This document shows, one piece after another, positions 9,803-50,480 of a stretch of DNA of 64,000 nt (positions within the stretch are counted from its first letter, which is position 1; every line of letters begins with the position of its first letter). A program made the position numbers and the translations under genes. Below the pieces are notes generated by a model that was not told the origin of the DNA, did no database searches, and saw nothing but the letters and a program-made list of their open reading frames with translations. The stretch is from Pocillopora verrucosa (taxonomy: Eukaryota > Cnidaria > Anthozoa > Scleractinia > Pocilloporidae): the NCBI RefSeq assembly GCF_036669915.1, contig NC_089313.1:15739575-15803574 (forward strand). Reading direction: 5' to 3'.

Positions 9803-12800
9803 TTCAAGCGACTGGATTAGTAAAGATGAAGCTCTTACGGACACATTTAACCGCTTTAATACAGATTTCTCGGGTGAACTAACAGCAGAACAACTGCAGG
9901 AGCTACACTCTGACATACGAGATGGAGGGATAAGTTTACCGCAGGTAGAAGCGTCAATAGAGGCCGTTTGTGCGGCCGAAACTTGCGACAGGCAGGAACT
10001 TTATGATGTTCTCAACGAAATGGACCGGAGGTATTTTCTCGTTCGCGACTTGCAATGGGAGTTTTCAATGCTGGACAGGGAAAATAAAGGTGCCATTAGT
10101 GAAAGAGAAGCAAGATTCCTGTTCCAGGCTGTTCACGACGATTTTTTCTCGCATCGCCGGTGGCTCAAATTCCTTCGTAGTCGCGCTGCTCCCGGTTCTG
10201 GAATTAGCTTTGCAGAGATTGAAGTTCCACTTTGCGATATGCCAACCATGGATTGGCTGGACGAAGAAAGGCAGGATGAGGATAATGAAAAGGAGGAAGA
10301 GTTGAGACGTAAACGGGAGAAAGAGAGAGCCGATGAAGAGGCGAGGAAGGCCGCCGAGAACAAGGCGAAATTTGAGAAAGAAGCAGCGAAGAGAAAAGAA
10401 GAAGCAGCAAGGAGAAAAGCCGACGCAGAAGCTGCTAAGAAGAAAGCCGAACAAGAAGAACTGGAGAGGAAGGCGAAAGAAGAGGAGGAGGAAAGAAAGC
10501 GCCGGAAGTATGAGGAAGATGCGAAGAGGCTCAGCGAGGAAGAAGCAAAACAAAGAGAAGAAGAGGAAAGACTGAGGCAGGAAGAAGCTAAGAGACTAGA
10601 GGAAGAAGAGAGGAAGAGAAGGGAGAAGGAAGAAGCTGATCAGAAGTGGAAGAAAGAGGAACTGCGAAAACAGCAAGAGCTGGAACGAGAAAAGGAAGAA
10701 AGAGGTAAGAAAGTATTTACTTAAAATTGTTTTTACCAAAATTTGTAAGGGATGTTGTCTAAGATTACAAGCCTGAGGTAGAGCCTGTGGTTACATCCTG
10801 GGCGGGGAGGGGGTGTTATTCCATGATCCATGGCTGCTGATTTAGAATGGTAATTGAATTGAGTGGAGTGCAATTTGGTCTGACGAATTGAATTGAATTG
10901 AAAGAGCACGCAGCACAAGTTTGATTCGAAATTGCAAAACCAAACTTGCACAACATGTAGTTCAATTGCCACTTTAGTACATCAATGCTGAAACTGCAAA
11001 ATTCAGACAGTAAAATACAGGGTATTTTAGTCTGTAAAAATATTTTATTGATCCAGTGCTGATCTGGTTTGTAAAAAGTTGCAAAAATTGTCTTTCATTT
11101 TCCACTAATTTGATTGGTTACATTAAACAAGCTTTGAGATCTGATTGGCTATTATGTTTTAGTGAAGGTTTCTCTTTGGCTGAGAAAAAGATGGAATTTA
11201 GGGGAAAAAAAATGGTGATATGTGAATAAATCACACCAATAAGAGCCAATCAGATTGCAATGGATAACTTGCTCTCTAGCAGATGAGTGAAACAAAATGA
11301 GCTGTGCTATCCATCGGATAGCAATTTATCTAGTGGATAGTGTTTTACACCCTTCAAGCAACTGGAATCAAACTTTTTACTGCCAGTCTTCAGTTAATTC
11401 TTTAAAAAAAGTGACATGTGACCAAATTAATGTACTTGAAACCTCCCTTTGGGCTCTGGGTTGTAGAGGTTGGTGCTTTTAAAGATGTTCTGGAAAAATT
11501 GGAAGGCTAAAAAATCTTCTTAGGCTATCTTATCTTAAGAAGGGATATCCATTGTGCCTGTAAGTTCCTAAGAAGATTTTCATTTGACCTCCTTGGTGGG
11601 GGATGGTAGTTACAGCATAAGATAACAATACCCATAGTTGTAAGTGACACAGTCTGCCAATGCAATCGAAGTGTAATTATTTGAAAGTGTGTCTGATGTA
11701 CCATTCTTCTCTGGAAATGGATACTAGAAAGTGTATTTTTCCATTACATTTCATGATCATGTAGAAAGAGAGGAGCTGGAACGAAAGCAGAGAGAGGAGG
11801 CGATGGAGGCTGAAGAATTAGCTGAAGAAGCAGAAGAAGCAGAAAGAGTAGCAGCAGAACAAGCTCGTCTAGCAGCTGAAGCTGCAAAGAAAGCAACAGA
11901 TGAGGCAGCAAAGAAGGCTGCTGAAGAAGCACAAAAGAAAGCTCTTGCTGAAGCCATGGCAAACAAGGAAAAGAGATTGAGGGCCAACTTAAAGGGGGCA
12001 GTGAAATCTAGAAAGGAAGAAAAATTGGAAGGATCAATCAAGGAAGCCAAGACTGCTAAAATGCCTGGTAAGTTCTGATTCTTATTATTGGTCTGTATTA
12101 CATAAAGAAAATTTTTCTGATGCAAATAGTTATTTGGGAGGAAGTTGGCTAAAACAGGTGTCTTTCATATATAGCAGACCTTATTGCTCTTCATTTATAT
12201 TCATGTTAATTATCTTTTCTGAGCACATGGACATGTTATAAGACAATTATAGAATTTTCACTATAAAGCAAGGCCAAAGCCTTTGTAACAACCAAGATCT
12301 AATGGGGTTACACTTTGTATGTGGCAGGTTTGAAGAATGACATTGATACTGCAGAAAACACTCTTAAGGATGTCCAAGCAGGGGAAGCCTTAAAAAGTGC
12401 AATTAGACGTCGACATCTGGGTGATTTGGAGAAGTCAATGGCCCACATTCGAAAAAATGCCTGGGAGAAAGGCTGGGGCATTGAACTCAAAGAAGGAGAA
12501 AAACTGGCAAGCAGATTAAGACGTCTTGAGAAACTGAAAGCAGAAATCATGGAACTGAAACAAAGTGTAATATCAGAGATCAGGAGTTATGGGAATCCGC
12601 CTCCTGCAGTCCACAAGGTATGTACTTATACGGGATTTATACATTTATTTAATATTCTATGTAGATTATAGCAGAGCTCACAGAGCGTAGCCCCATGATT
12701 ATACAAAATAGTAGTAACCCATCAAGCTGAAAAAATTTGGATGTAAGACCATACAAGGTGCTACTTTTAACATGAGTGGTCAACTGTACCGCGGGCACAC

Positions 12801-15049
12801 CAACGCCATGGCTTTGTTCAGTAGTCCAGTGGTCAGTGCACTGGGCTCCGAGTCAGACCACCCAGGTTCTAGTCCTGGCTGGAGCAATGCGTTGTGCCCT
12901 TGAGACGTGCAGGAAAAAAAAATGCGAGCTCTGCTTTTAGGCTTGGCTAAATCTATATATTAGATATATTTTTTATTAGTTCCTTTTTTTACAGCTCATT
13001 AAAAACATTTCATAATAAGGTGATCAGAAATGCACTCTAGAGAAACATGCAATGAAAAGTAAAGATTATAATTGATTATAATTGACAAGAATCAATCTTG
13101 ATTAAAACAGGATTTAAAGCTTACCAGAATGTATTGTCATTGAGAGTTGAAAATATCCCTCCTTGCAAACTGTCCAAAGCTTCTAGTTTCCCCCCTCCTC
13201 CTACCACACTCTCTCTTGTTAGGGAGGGGAAAGTGTATATGCTACTATTCTAAATTTAAGGTTATTTCAATTTGTGCAGCACAATATTAAAATAGAAAAG
13301 TCTTGATGCAGCTATCTTGAATCTTAAGTCTTTATTACTCCAACTTTCATCTTCTCTTGTCTTATCAAGTCTAGATTTATCAATATTCCTTGATACTTGT
13401 TTCTTTACAGGTTATGATTGCCACATATCTGCTGCTCAACTATCCTGAGAAGGAGTTGCTTAACTGGAAGAACATGCAAGCACTGCTTGGCAAGACAGGC
13501 AAAGAGGGTTTGAAGCGGCAGGTCACATCACTAGATCCATTACATGTGGACATGAGCAAGGCTGACTATGCTTTTGAAAAATATCTGAAGGAGACTGATT
13601 TGGAGACAATCAGAGATACAAGTGCTGGGGCAGCCACATTCTATGTTTGGGTGAGTCTAAATGGTATACAAGGGGCGGGGTAGGAGGGAAGATTCCACAG
13701 AGTGTGCTATAGCCCCAAGTGAATAAGATGAATCCAGTATCATGTTGGTGCAGACTTAGTAGTAAGTGTTAGCCTGCAGTTAGCTTGTTTTAATTGGAGG
13801 AATGAGATACAGTTACAGGCTTGCAATCATTTGTTAGACTACCATGTCTTCAGGGTTTAAGTGGATGGAGAGGGTTAGGGGCATAGCATTCTCAACAAAA
13901 AATATACCTGTGCTGCAGACTATGTTGGTTTTCATCCTTTTCCCTAGGGTTCTTTCATGGTTTTTTATTTTTCTCCTAAGAAAGCAATACTTTGAGCTCA
14001 TTCAGATTATTTCAGGAACTTGTAAATAAAGAGTGTCTCAGTGTGTGCATCAACCTTAAATCCTAATTACTTTATATTTTTTATGTATTCATTTTTATGT
14101 ATACTTAACGATTATCTACCAACTCTTTCTTGCTATCAAATCAGCCCACACTTTTTAAAATAGTTTTGTCCCTTAGCAACTGCCCATGAAATTAATAGGT
14201 AAACAGTAAAGATTCACCTCAACAAATAGATTCCAAGTTTCTGTGCATCTGTTCAGTAGTAGATTGCAGATGACGTCAAAACATGTTCAAAAAGTGGCAC
14301 ACAAAGGGCAGCCAAGGGTGTCACTGATGTTGTCATTGCATTTGGATATCTTCTGTGATCTATTACTGTACAGACCCATGGAAACATGGAATCTGTTTGT
14401 TTTATATAATAAAAAAATGTTATTAATCCTTTACACCCTAACATCAGCATGCATATTCTCCATACTGTTCTCTATATGTTTCCTAAGGTGCTGACAAGGA
14501 GAATTTGGTTTGCAATGTAGAGCTTCTTTAGTGGGTGATCAGTTCATTTATTCTCATGACCTTAATGTTTGATTTAGGGGTGATATTGTAAGGATGGGTC
14601 TGTCCTCTAATAGATCATAGGTAACAACTAATCAAAATGTGTGGTTATTCAATGTATTATGTAATGCTTGATTGACAATGATGCTTTGGTTTTTGTAGTC
14701 AACCAACATGATAGAGGAAGTCCATTCTGTTGCTGAGCAGAAGGAGAAACTGTTGGAAGAAGAAAAGAAAAGAAAACAAGAAGAAGCTGAAGAAGCAAGG
14801 AAGGTGGCAGAGAGAAAGAAAGCTCGTGAAGCTGCAAAGAAAGGTGCACCACTGACTAAAAGAACGTCACAGATACCTGGAAAAAAGACTTCAGTGACTG
14901 ATCAGGGAGGCAGAACATCAAGGGATGAAACAAGAGGAAGAAGTAATTCTAGAGGCAGAGAAGGGAGTAAGGAGAATTTGAGCAAGTCCCCTGCCAGACC
15001 AGGTGTGGCACGAAGGGCCTCTAGCAAGTCTCCTGCTGCTCGCAGCTAA
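9795..15049 (+). CDS. EF-hand, long coiled-coil protein with a dynein-stalk-like segment
   Basis: Exons are 9795-10704, 11765-12067, 12328-12617, 13411-13650 and 14699-15049 (TAA at 15047); phases join without a break to give about 697 residues. Residues 15-34 form a weak EF loop (NTDFSGELTAEQ, Glu at position 12 replaced by Gln). Residues 94-105 form a better one (DRENKGAISERE). Residues 155-490 are an almost continuous Glu/Lys/Arg/Ala coiled coil. From about 490, GNPPPAVHKVMIATYLLL, NWKNMQALLGK, a Leu/Asp segment, YLKETDLETIRDTSAGAA and VW follow, then a second coiled coil. That order resembles coiled coil 1, the microtubule-binding domain and coiled coil 2 of dynein heavy chain. The tail (620-697) is basic and Ser/Arg/Gly-rich. 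There are no AAA modules. A ciliary or microtubule role is inferred. Confidence 0.85.
12811..12922 (+). repeat. tRNA-derived SINE-like unit
   Basis: It lies in intron 3 of the EF-hand gene. An A-box-like GTGGTCAGTGCACTGG is followed by a B-box-like GGTTCTAGTCC (one mismatch to GGTTCRANNCY), spaced as in a tRNA, and by a short A-run at about 12913. It lacks a cloverleaf good enough to be a tRNA gene. Confidence 0.55.
14423..14605 (+). mobile_element. MITE-like family B copy, 3' end decayed
   Basis: TTAATCCTTTACACCC at 14423 leads into CAGCATGCATATTCTCCATACTG, GTGCTGACAAGGAGAATTTGG and GGGGTGATATTGTAAGGA. It lies in intron 4 of the EF-hand gene. Confidence 0.75.
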
Positions 15050-15052
15050 TTT

Positions 15053-15058
15053 AATAAA
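15053..15058 (+). terminator. polyadenylation signal of the EF-hand gene
   Basis: AATAAA lies 3 nt after the stop codon at 15047-15049. A GT-rich stretch (GTACTTGTTTGAGT) follows within 25 nt. Confidence 0.5.
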
Positions 15059-16500
15059 CTCATACGTACTTGTTTGAGTACATATCTTTCAATGGGGCTG
15101 GTTCATGGTTTGCTCATCGTGACAGTTTTAGCCCTAGTTTTTAATTCCACCATCAGCAATCTGTGTTAATCTCTGCTGGATTCTAAACCATCCCCCTACC
15201 TGTTGGGTAGATTCTTACCTCCTTGTTGTTTGTCTACTGCAGTAAACAATTATCACAAGATTTCATTCTTTTAAGAGCCAAGTCTTTGTGGTTTTTAAGA
15301 TCACTTCAAACATTTAATTCTCATAAAAACCCACAATCACCAGACTTCCAAAGGTTATACATCTTTTTAACATGTATCTGGTTAATATGGAAAGACTCAA
15401 ACAGCTTGAGAGAGGCAAATAAGTGAACAAGCAGTCATCTGCTTGAAATTTCATCTTTGGAAGTCAAGAGTTTTCTTTGCCCAATATTCATAACAAGTGA
15501 ATCTGACAATTGTCCTTCTCAAAAAGATGTTTTTCCATATTGTCATAAGGGTAGGATAAAAAAAGTTCTGAGTTCCCCTGAAGAATGGAACTTCAGACCT
15601 TTCAAAATTACATGCTCTGATGCTTTACTGTTGAGCCTCCAAGACTTTTCAATAAGCTAGGTCATTACTAAGTTCATTCTAACTAACACACACTGGGAGC
15701 AGGTACAGATTGCCCTCGTACCTGCAGATCACAAAATATAAATAATGATATCAATGTTTAATTAAAAGTAGTCTGTAATGCAGGCCACAATTCAGTTATC
15801 TAAGGACGTTTTTGTTCTTTAGTAACCTGCTCATTATTTATTTCTGTGGCTAAGATGTACATATTTTTCACATTTAGACTGCTTTAAGAAATCATTGTTC
15901 ACTCAAACATACCTGGATTGCATAAAGGAAGTCTCTATACTGTGCAGTTCAGAGGGAAAATGTATTTTTGACAACTTCTGTTGCATATTTTTGTAATACA
16001 AAATAGGAGAGCAAGGGAATTATTTACTTGCCTTTGTACATATCAGCATTGTCCCATGTTTATAATAAAAGAAGAAGTTAGTTTCTAAAGAATTGATTGT
16101 GCTGCCTTGATGGTCAGTAACACATACTGGTCTATTTATTGTTTGTGTTAAATATTTGTTATCCTTCGCAGTAATAATAGGAACAAGCACACCTTTAAGT
16201 TTAACTGGCTGAAGGAGAGTAATCGTTTTAGTACAATTACTCGGGTGAACATCAGAGCTACTCCAATTCATCCTCTTTTTTATTTACTTTCTAAGGCATC
16301 AAAATATTGTGCAGTGGCCATGTTGGAATCAGTGCCTGACTTCTATTACAACCTAGTGGATGATTGTGGCAAGATGTTGTGTTAATGTGAACCAATCAAA
16401 CTGTGCAAATCTCTATAATCACCTGGATGGGTTCTTTAAAGGGTGGATAATGATTTTCACCAGATAAATTGCTATTGGTTGGATGATTTAGAATGTTTTG

Positions 16501-16686
16501 TTAACCCTTTAATTTCTACCAATAATATCCTTACATTGCCCAGCAAACAGGTAATGAGAATACTCAAACTTATCAGGTAGAGGTTGTTATCTTGATCTAA
16601 TGACAAATTCTCATAACTAATTTACAGGAAATGTGTAGCAGCTAGAGGGGAAATTCACAATCAGATCATGGGAATTAAAGTGTTAA
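16501..16686 (-). mobile_element. MITE-like family A copy with TTAA on both sides
   Basis: TTAACCCTTTAATTTCTACC begins at 16501 and GGGAATTAAAGTG-TTAA ends at 16686. The body is the reverse of the copy at 1267-1478 (CAGGTAATGAGAATACTCAAACTTATCAGG). Confidence 0.85.
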
Positions 16687-16810
16687 CACTCATCCACTGG
16701 TTGGTGATTTATCCATAGAATAACGTTATCTTTCCTTTGAACAATTGGATCCTGTAGGTTTAGTTTCCAATATAAAAAATGACATTCACTCATAATGCTG
16801 TAAACATTCC

Positions 16811-16816
16811 TTTATT
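16811..16816 (-). terminator. possible polyadenylation signal of TMEM14
   Basis: TTTATT on the plus strand is AATAAA on the minus strand, 295 nt beyond the TMEM14 stop codon. Confidence 0.4.
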
Positions 16817-17110
16817 GAAAAAAAATGCTGACAGATTCTTGTGTTTCTTACACCTTTGCATCTCCATGATATACAGCACAGTCTAAAAGAGGAAAAGGGA
16901 GGGTTTTTACATAGAAGACTTACTAAACTGGATAGTTAAAAACCAGCAATAATGTACCATGAATACGTCTTTAACATTACAGCACCTTGATTTTACATTT
17001 CAATATTCAGTCTAGATGAATATGGAATATCACTAACAAAACCTAGCTACATTACAGGGTAGATAGTGCATGATACTGAGTTGGAAACAAAGCTGTTTAG
17101 AATCTTGTTA

Positions 17111-17828
17111 TCAGTTCTGCATCAGACGGTAAGACATGCGCACAGCTTGAGCAACACTGAAATATATAAAAAATCAATTCACCATTGTACTTAAGTTTTC
17201 TTTTAAAGTTTGAGTCTAACAAGAAAAACAATTTTGTTTTAGCAAACAACTTAAGGTACCTCAAAGTTGCCACCAACCCAGCTGGCATGAACTTTCCTGA
17301 TCTTGCAAATCTTGATCCCATCACTCCAGACAGGACCAATGATGTCACTGAAATGATAGATAAATGAAGATTTATGATACAGAGGAAGAGTTTTATAATC
17401 AATTTTATATAGTGCAGCGTTGTCATCCATGGGTAAATTATTAATACGCCATTTCCAAATTACTTTAAGCCTCTTTTTCAAAGCCTGGTGGTCAACCATT
17501 CGTATAAAACTGAGTTTAATTTGCATGTGAATGAAAGGATGAGCAGCAGGACTTGCTTTGGAAATGAGACGAAAGGTAACTTGGAAATGGCTTATTGTTG
17601 CAAAGTGTTAATATGTTCTTACCAAGCATGACCCAAACATTTCTTGGATTTGAGGAGGTCTGGTAAGCACCAAGTGCAGAAATGCCACCAAATGCCAGCC
17701 CAGCAGCTAAAGATGGTACACTCCCTATGAGGCAATAATGCAGTTTTACTAAATTCCATCAATAAGTCAGTCAAGTTGGTAGACAACCTTTGGGTGTGGG
17801 TAGCCTACAACCAGGCTCCTTCATGAGG

Positions 17829-17863
<35 letters not shown>

Positions 17864-18953
17864 TGTCAGTGGGAGAGTATAATAGGGTAATATAGTATTA
17901 TCAACTGAGTTGATGGCATAAATTGACCACCGTAAAGAGTTTCAAAGATAACATTTCCAGCATTTAGAAAGCCTCAAAACTCTAGAACAAAAATTTCTTT
18001 CAAATTGGCCTTCTTAATCCCCGTGGTATCAACAGGCGCTTTTCATTTATCTAATTTATTCTTGTTTTCTAGTTGTCATATTCCCACCAATAGTGTAGCT
18101 CCATTTTCTGCATATAAACACAAACACACACAACCCACAATTCCTCCAATCACTCTGACAAAGGAATTATGTTCTCACCTTTGATTTAGTGTGCAAGTGA
18201 GAAATTTAAGAGTATTTAATTTTATTGTATGACACCATGTTGAATTCACTTTACTGCTGACTCACTCCATTGTTGGCTGAAACTTTTTTTAATAAATGTG
18301 AAACACACTCCACCCTCAAAAGGTGTATGGGGTGGAGTCGGGGGGGGGGGGAAGGGGACGATGAGGTGTCTGAGAGAACAAATATTGGGTTCTTCAAGCA
18401 CGGGATGTAACGTAATAAAATCATATCATACAAGTTTATTTTTTAAAGCAGTTAGAGATCCAAAAGGCGAATAAAATAAAAGGTAGACCATTTAATCCAA
18501 GGTTGGCGTTCGGACATGAAGCGACACACTAACTTAACTTTTAATCTTCCAGTACGACACGGTCCATTGATTTTTTTCAAGTTGCAGATAAATCGAAATG
18601 CTTTTCTTTAAATCCATAGTTACAGAATTTAAGGAAAAAGTCATTTTCTTGAAAAAATTCTTTTCCATCTCCATCCATGTCCAGTTTTGCAAGAAATTCC
18701 TCTTTCATACAGCTACACCAAACCTAAAATAATTCCCGAACCACTTAAAAATGTGAGCTGAGTCATTGCTGACATAACAGCTGTATAGCTACATGCTTTG
18801 AGAAGCTTTATGGGCCGTGAATATTGAAATCCCTTACCCTTGTCAGATCAAAACATGACGTAGCTATCACTTACCGGCTTTCACGTATCCTATGACGCCA
18901 CCAAGGGCAACGATTACGGAAAATCCATACGAGATGTAGTCAGGAGACGCCAT
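17111..18953 (-). CDS. TMEM14: TMEM14-family transmembrane protein
   Basis: Four exons on the minus strand: 18875-18953 (ATG at 18953), 17623-17724, 17260-17347 and 17111-17156 (stop at 17113-17111). They total 315 nt, or 104 residues. The family is about 100-115 residues. The translation carries the family signature: [21 protein letters not shown], a Gly-rich second helix ([11 protein letters not shown]), [29 protein letters not shown] and a short Arg-bearing C-terminus. Four hydrophobic segments are expected. In mammals TMEM14C is an inner mitochondrial membrane protein needed for late haem synthesis; whether this copy matches TMEM14C or TMEM14A cannot be settled by eye. The start context AAAATGGCGTC resembles a YY1/TISU-type start. 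It is divergent from FAM91A1. Confidence 0.93.
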
Positions 18954-19308
18954 TTTACCTGAGGACTGCATGGTTACCGTGAGTTTACTGGGCACGAGTT
19001 TTTTTACAGGGAATGTAGTAACTTAAGGCTTGCCTTGAAGTTTTCCTTCGAGGAAAGAATAAATTGATTAAAATTTAGGTTTTTTGATTTAAGATGAATG
19101 AAGATGTTGAAGAAGGATTCAAAATCAAAGAAATAAAGCCGCGAGTTCCCGCGTAAAGTTCAATTTCCCTGGAATTATGAGCCCCATACAAAGATAGCCA
19201 GCGGACTACCTAACAAGTCATTCTAGGAGGGAAGTGAAACTTATAAGGATGAAGGGGCGAGAAATTTGTGTCAGTGTTTGGTATTTTAAGGCAATCATAG
19301 ACGACTAA
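18954..19308. promoter_or_regulatory. shared upstream region of TMEM14 and FAM91A1
   Basis: Only 355 bp separate the start codons of two divergent housekeeping-type genes, so this interval very probably works as a bidirectional promoter. No TATA box is obvious, and the 5' UTRs must fit inside it too. Confidence 0.55.
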
Positions 19309-32519
<13,211 letters not shown>

Positions 32520-32924
32520 CAAACGCAGATGCCATAACTTAGACATAGTTATAATAATCTTCATTCTATTAAGTTTTGTACGATATGTGAAAAGAATATG
32601 AGATGAAAAATTTATGCCCAAGTTATATCATTAAGTTACATCAGTGATCAATACAAAGCATTTTAGCTGTTAAATTGATATTTGGCTGCCATTTAGCAAT
32701 ATCGCAATCTGACTAGTTTTGTGACGCAATGATTCTCTGAAGCTCTTGAAACTCGACTGCAAGTTTTTAATGAAATCCTGAGAAAATATAAACTATTGGA
32801 GGCTTAATTTTATTCTTTATAACATCAAATTTTATCATAGATTGTTATACCTTTTCCTAATTTAAAAATGTGGAAAAATTCAATAACTTGTTTTGAGATC
32901 AGCACCATCTTCGCTAAAATTTCG

Positions 32925-33070
32925 TTGTAGAAGAACGATTTATTGAGAGTGATCTTGTGATTGGTCTGTAAAGTTCACGCCACCGTCTAAACCAATCAGA
33001 GACAAAGAAGAAAAGCAATCGCGATTTGGTCATTCGCGTTTACCCGCGGTTTAGACTGTCAACGTGCGTT
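32925..33070. repeat. third copy of the ATTGG/CCAAT repeat unit
   Basis: CTTGTGATTGGTCTG, CACGCCACCGTCTAAACCAATCAGA and CATTCGCGTTTACCCGCG match the tandem units at 31880-32275. It lies just beyond the 3' end of FAM91A1. Confidence 0.65.
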
Positions 33071-33840
33071 CAATTTGAGATCCCAAGGTACCTTGCGTTG
33101 TTACAGTTGACTGTCACAGTCAACTGTTGTGACAGTTGGTTTGGATGAATTTGGGTTTCGTTTTTACGTTACTTAATGTAAAAGCGGTCCATATGCTGAT
33201 AGTCGGCTCTTGTAGCGTGAGCTAGGAAGCGCCAATAGATCAACAACTAGGTAAGCTTTCAGTTTTCTTTAGTTCTTAACTGAGGTTTCTGATAGAGGTG
33301 ACAATTATAGTGTTAGAGAGAATCTTCCAGCTTCTTGAAATATTGATAGAGACAAGACAATGAGATTCAAGTGTAACAAATGGTTTTTGCGACTATTCGT
33401 ATCAGGGCTAGTATAACACGGACTTAATGGTGACTCGTAATAAATGAGAATCTAATCCCTGTCTTAAATATCTCTGCCAAAAAAAGCATAGTAAACTATG
33501 GAAAAACCCTGTTCTTTTTGTACCTTATTATATAAATGCGATTTGTAAAGACAGCGTTCAATTTGCCCTCGTTGTTCTTTACTTGGGGACTGGTGTTAAA
33601 CAGGGAGATAATTGTTTATTTGTGTTACATACATAAACCACAAACCGGGGAATCTTTTTTTGAGACAAATTGAAAATTCAAGATTATATTAACTTTTGCT
33701 TATTGCAAATGAAATATTCATGTAAATATCTTAGTAATTTATTTTTACTCTTAAAAATACTGATACGATTTTGAAGGTTGTATTCGATGAACCAAATAAA
33801 TTTAACTGTTGGATTTAATGTGTTTTAGCAGTGATTATTT

Positions 33841-33958
33841 AACAATTATTCCGTGAGCGCGCGTCGGATATGAGATAGTAAATAGCCAACAGGAGGCGTA
33901 GCGCCAAGTTGGCTATGAACAATCTCGTATCCAACAAGCGCGAATGGAATAATTGTTT
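33841..33958. mobile_element. foldback/MITE-like palindrome with about 50-bp arms
   Basis: AACAATTATTCCGTGAGCGC... at the left end is matched in reverse by ...GCGAATGGAATAATTGTTT at the right. The inner parts of the arms read TAAATAGCCAAC and GTTGGCTATGAAC. A single-arm relative is at 38409-38452. No ORF. Confidence 0.75.
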
Positions 33959-34523
33959 TATTAAATTTCATTGAATCCTGAACGTTTGAATAACTAGAGC
34001 CTTTTTCATCTTCGCAACAGTTGGCGCAATGCATTTCCATATAAGGTGACTTGGAACAGGAGCCGTAATCGGAGTTGAGTTAACCAATCAGAACACTAGC
34101 AATGTGCTATTCAGGGTTGAAAATTTATTAATTCCCGTTATTGAGTTCGTTTAGCTTTTGTTTTCGTGTAACCATGGTAAACGTAACGTTTATGATTAGT
34201 GTAAGTTATGTTAATGAATAGTTTCTTTGCCCTGTTTTTTTGTAAAACTATTTAATAAGTTCGGCAAGAAGTAAAGTTTCCAGATAAAAATTTTATTAGA
34301 GTGCCAGCAAATAGTATTACAGTTACGTCTAAGAAAATAACTCGACGATAGCAATTTATTTTGAGCGTTCTTTGGCTGAGATTTCAAAAAATTTATTGTA
34401 AAAAATACTTCCGAGGCTCCAGGCTTTCTTGGTCTCATCTCGAAAAGATGGTTTAAATCTCGTAAATTCTTTTAAAAAATAGCAGTAATAAAAATATAAG
34501 GCGTAAAGACATCGTACACTACA

Positions 34524-34529
34524 TTTATT
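34524..34529 (-). terminator. polyadenylation signal after the last kinase exon
   Basis: TTTATT on the plus strand (AATAAA on minus) lies 10 nt beyond the stop codon of the proposed last exon. Confidence 0.45.
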
Positions 34530-34539
34530 AATGTATTGG

Positions 34540-50480
<15,941 letters not shown>

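Larger units (their letters stand above)
15050..17110. other. intergenic between convergent genes
   Basis: It separates the 3' ends of the EF-hand gene (+) and the TMEM14 gene (-). It holds a family A MITE-like copy at 16501-16686 and a possible poly(A) signal for TMEM14 at 16811-16816. Short open frames at 15223-15660 and 16020-16271 show no motifs. Confidence 0.6.
32520..34539. other. intergenic between convergent FAM91A1 and the kinase gene
   Basis: It contains the repeat at 32925-33070, a near-palindrome around 33100-33130 (CAGTTGACTGTCACAGTCAACTG) and the foldback element at 33841-33958. No coding signal is seen. Confidence 0.6.

Noticed and set aside
10065-10575. Several long open frames on both strands over the EF-hand gene's first exon
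   Set aside because: They are shadows of the Glu/Lys-rich coiled-coil codons (GAA/AAG read in other frames become Phe/Leu/Ser or Arg runs).
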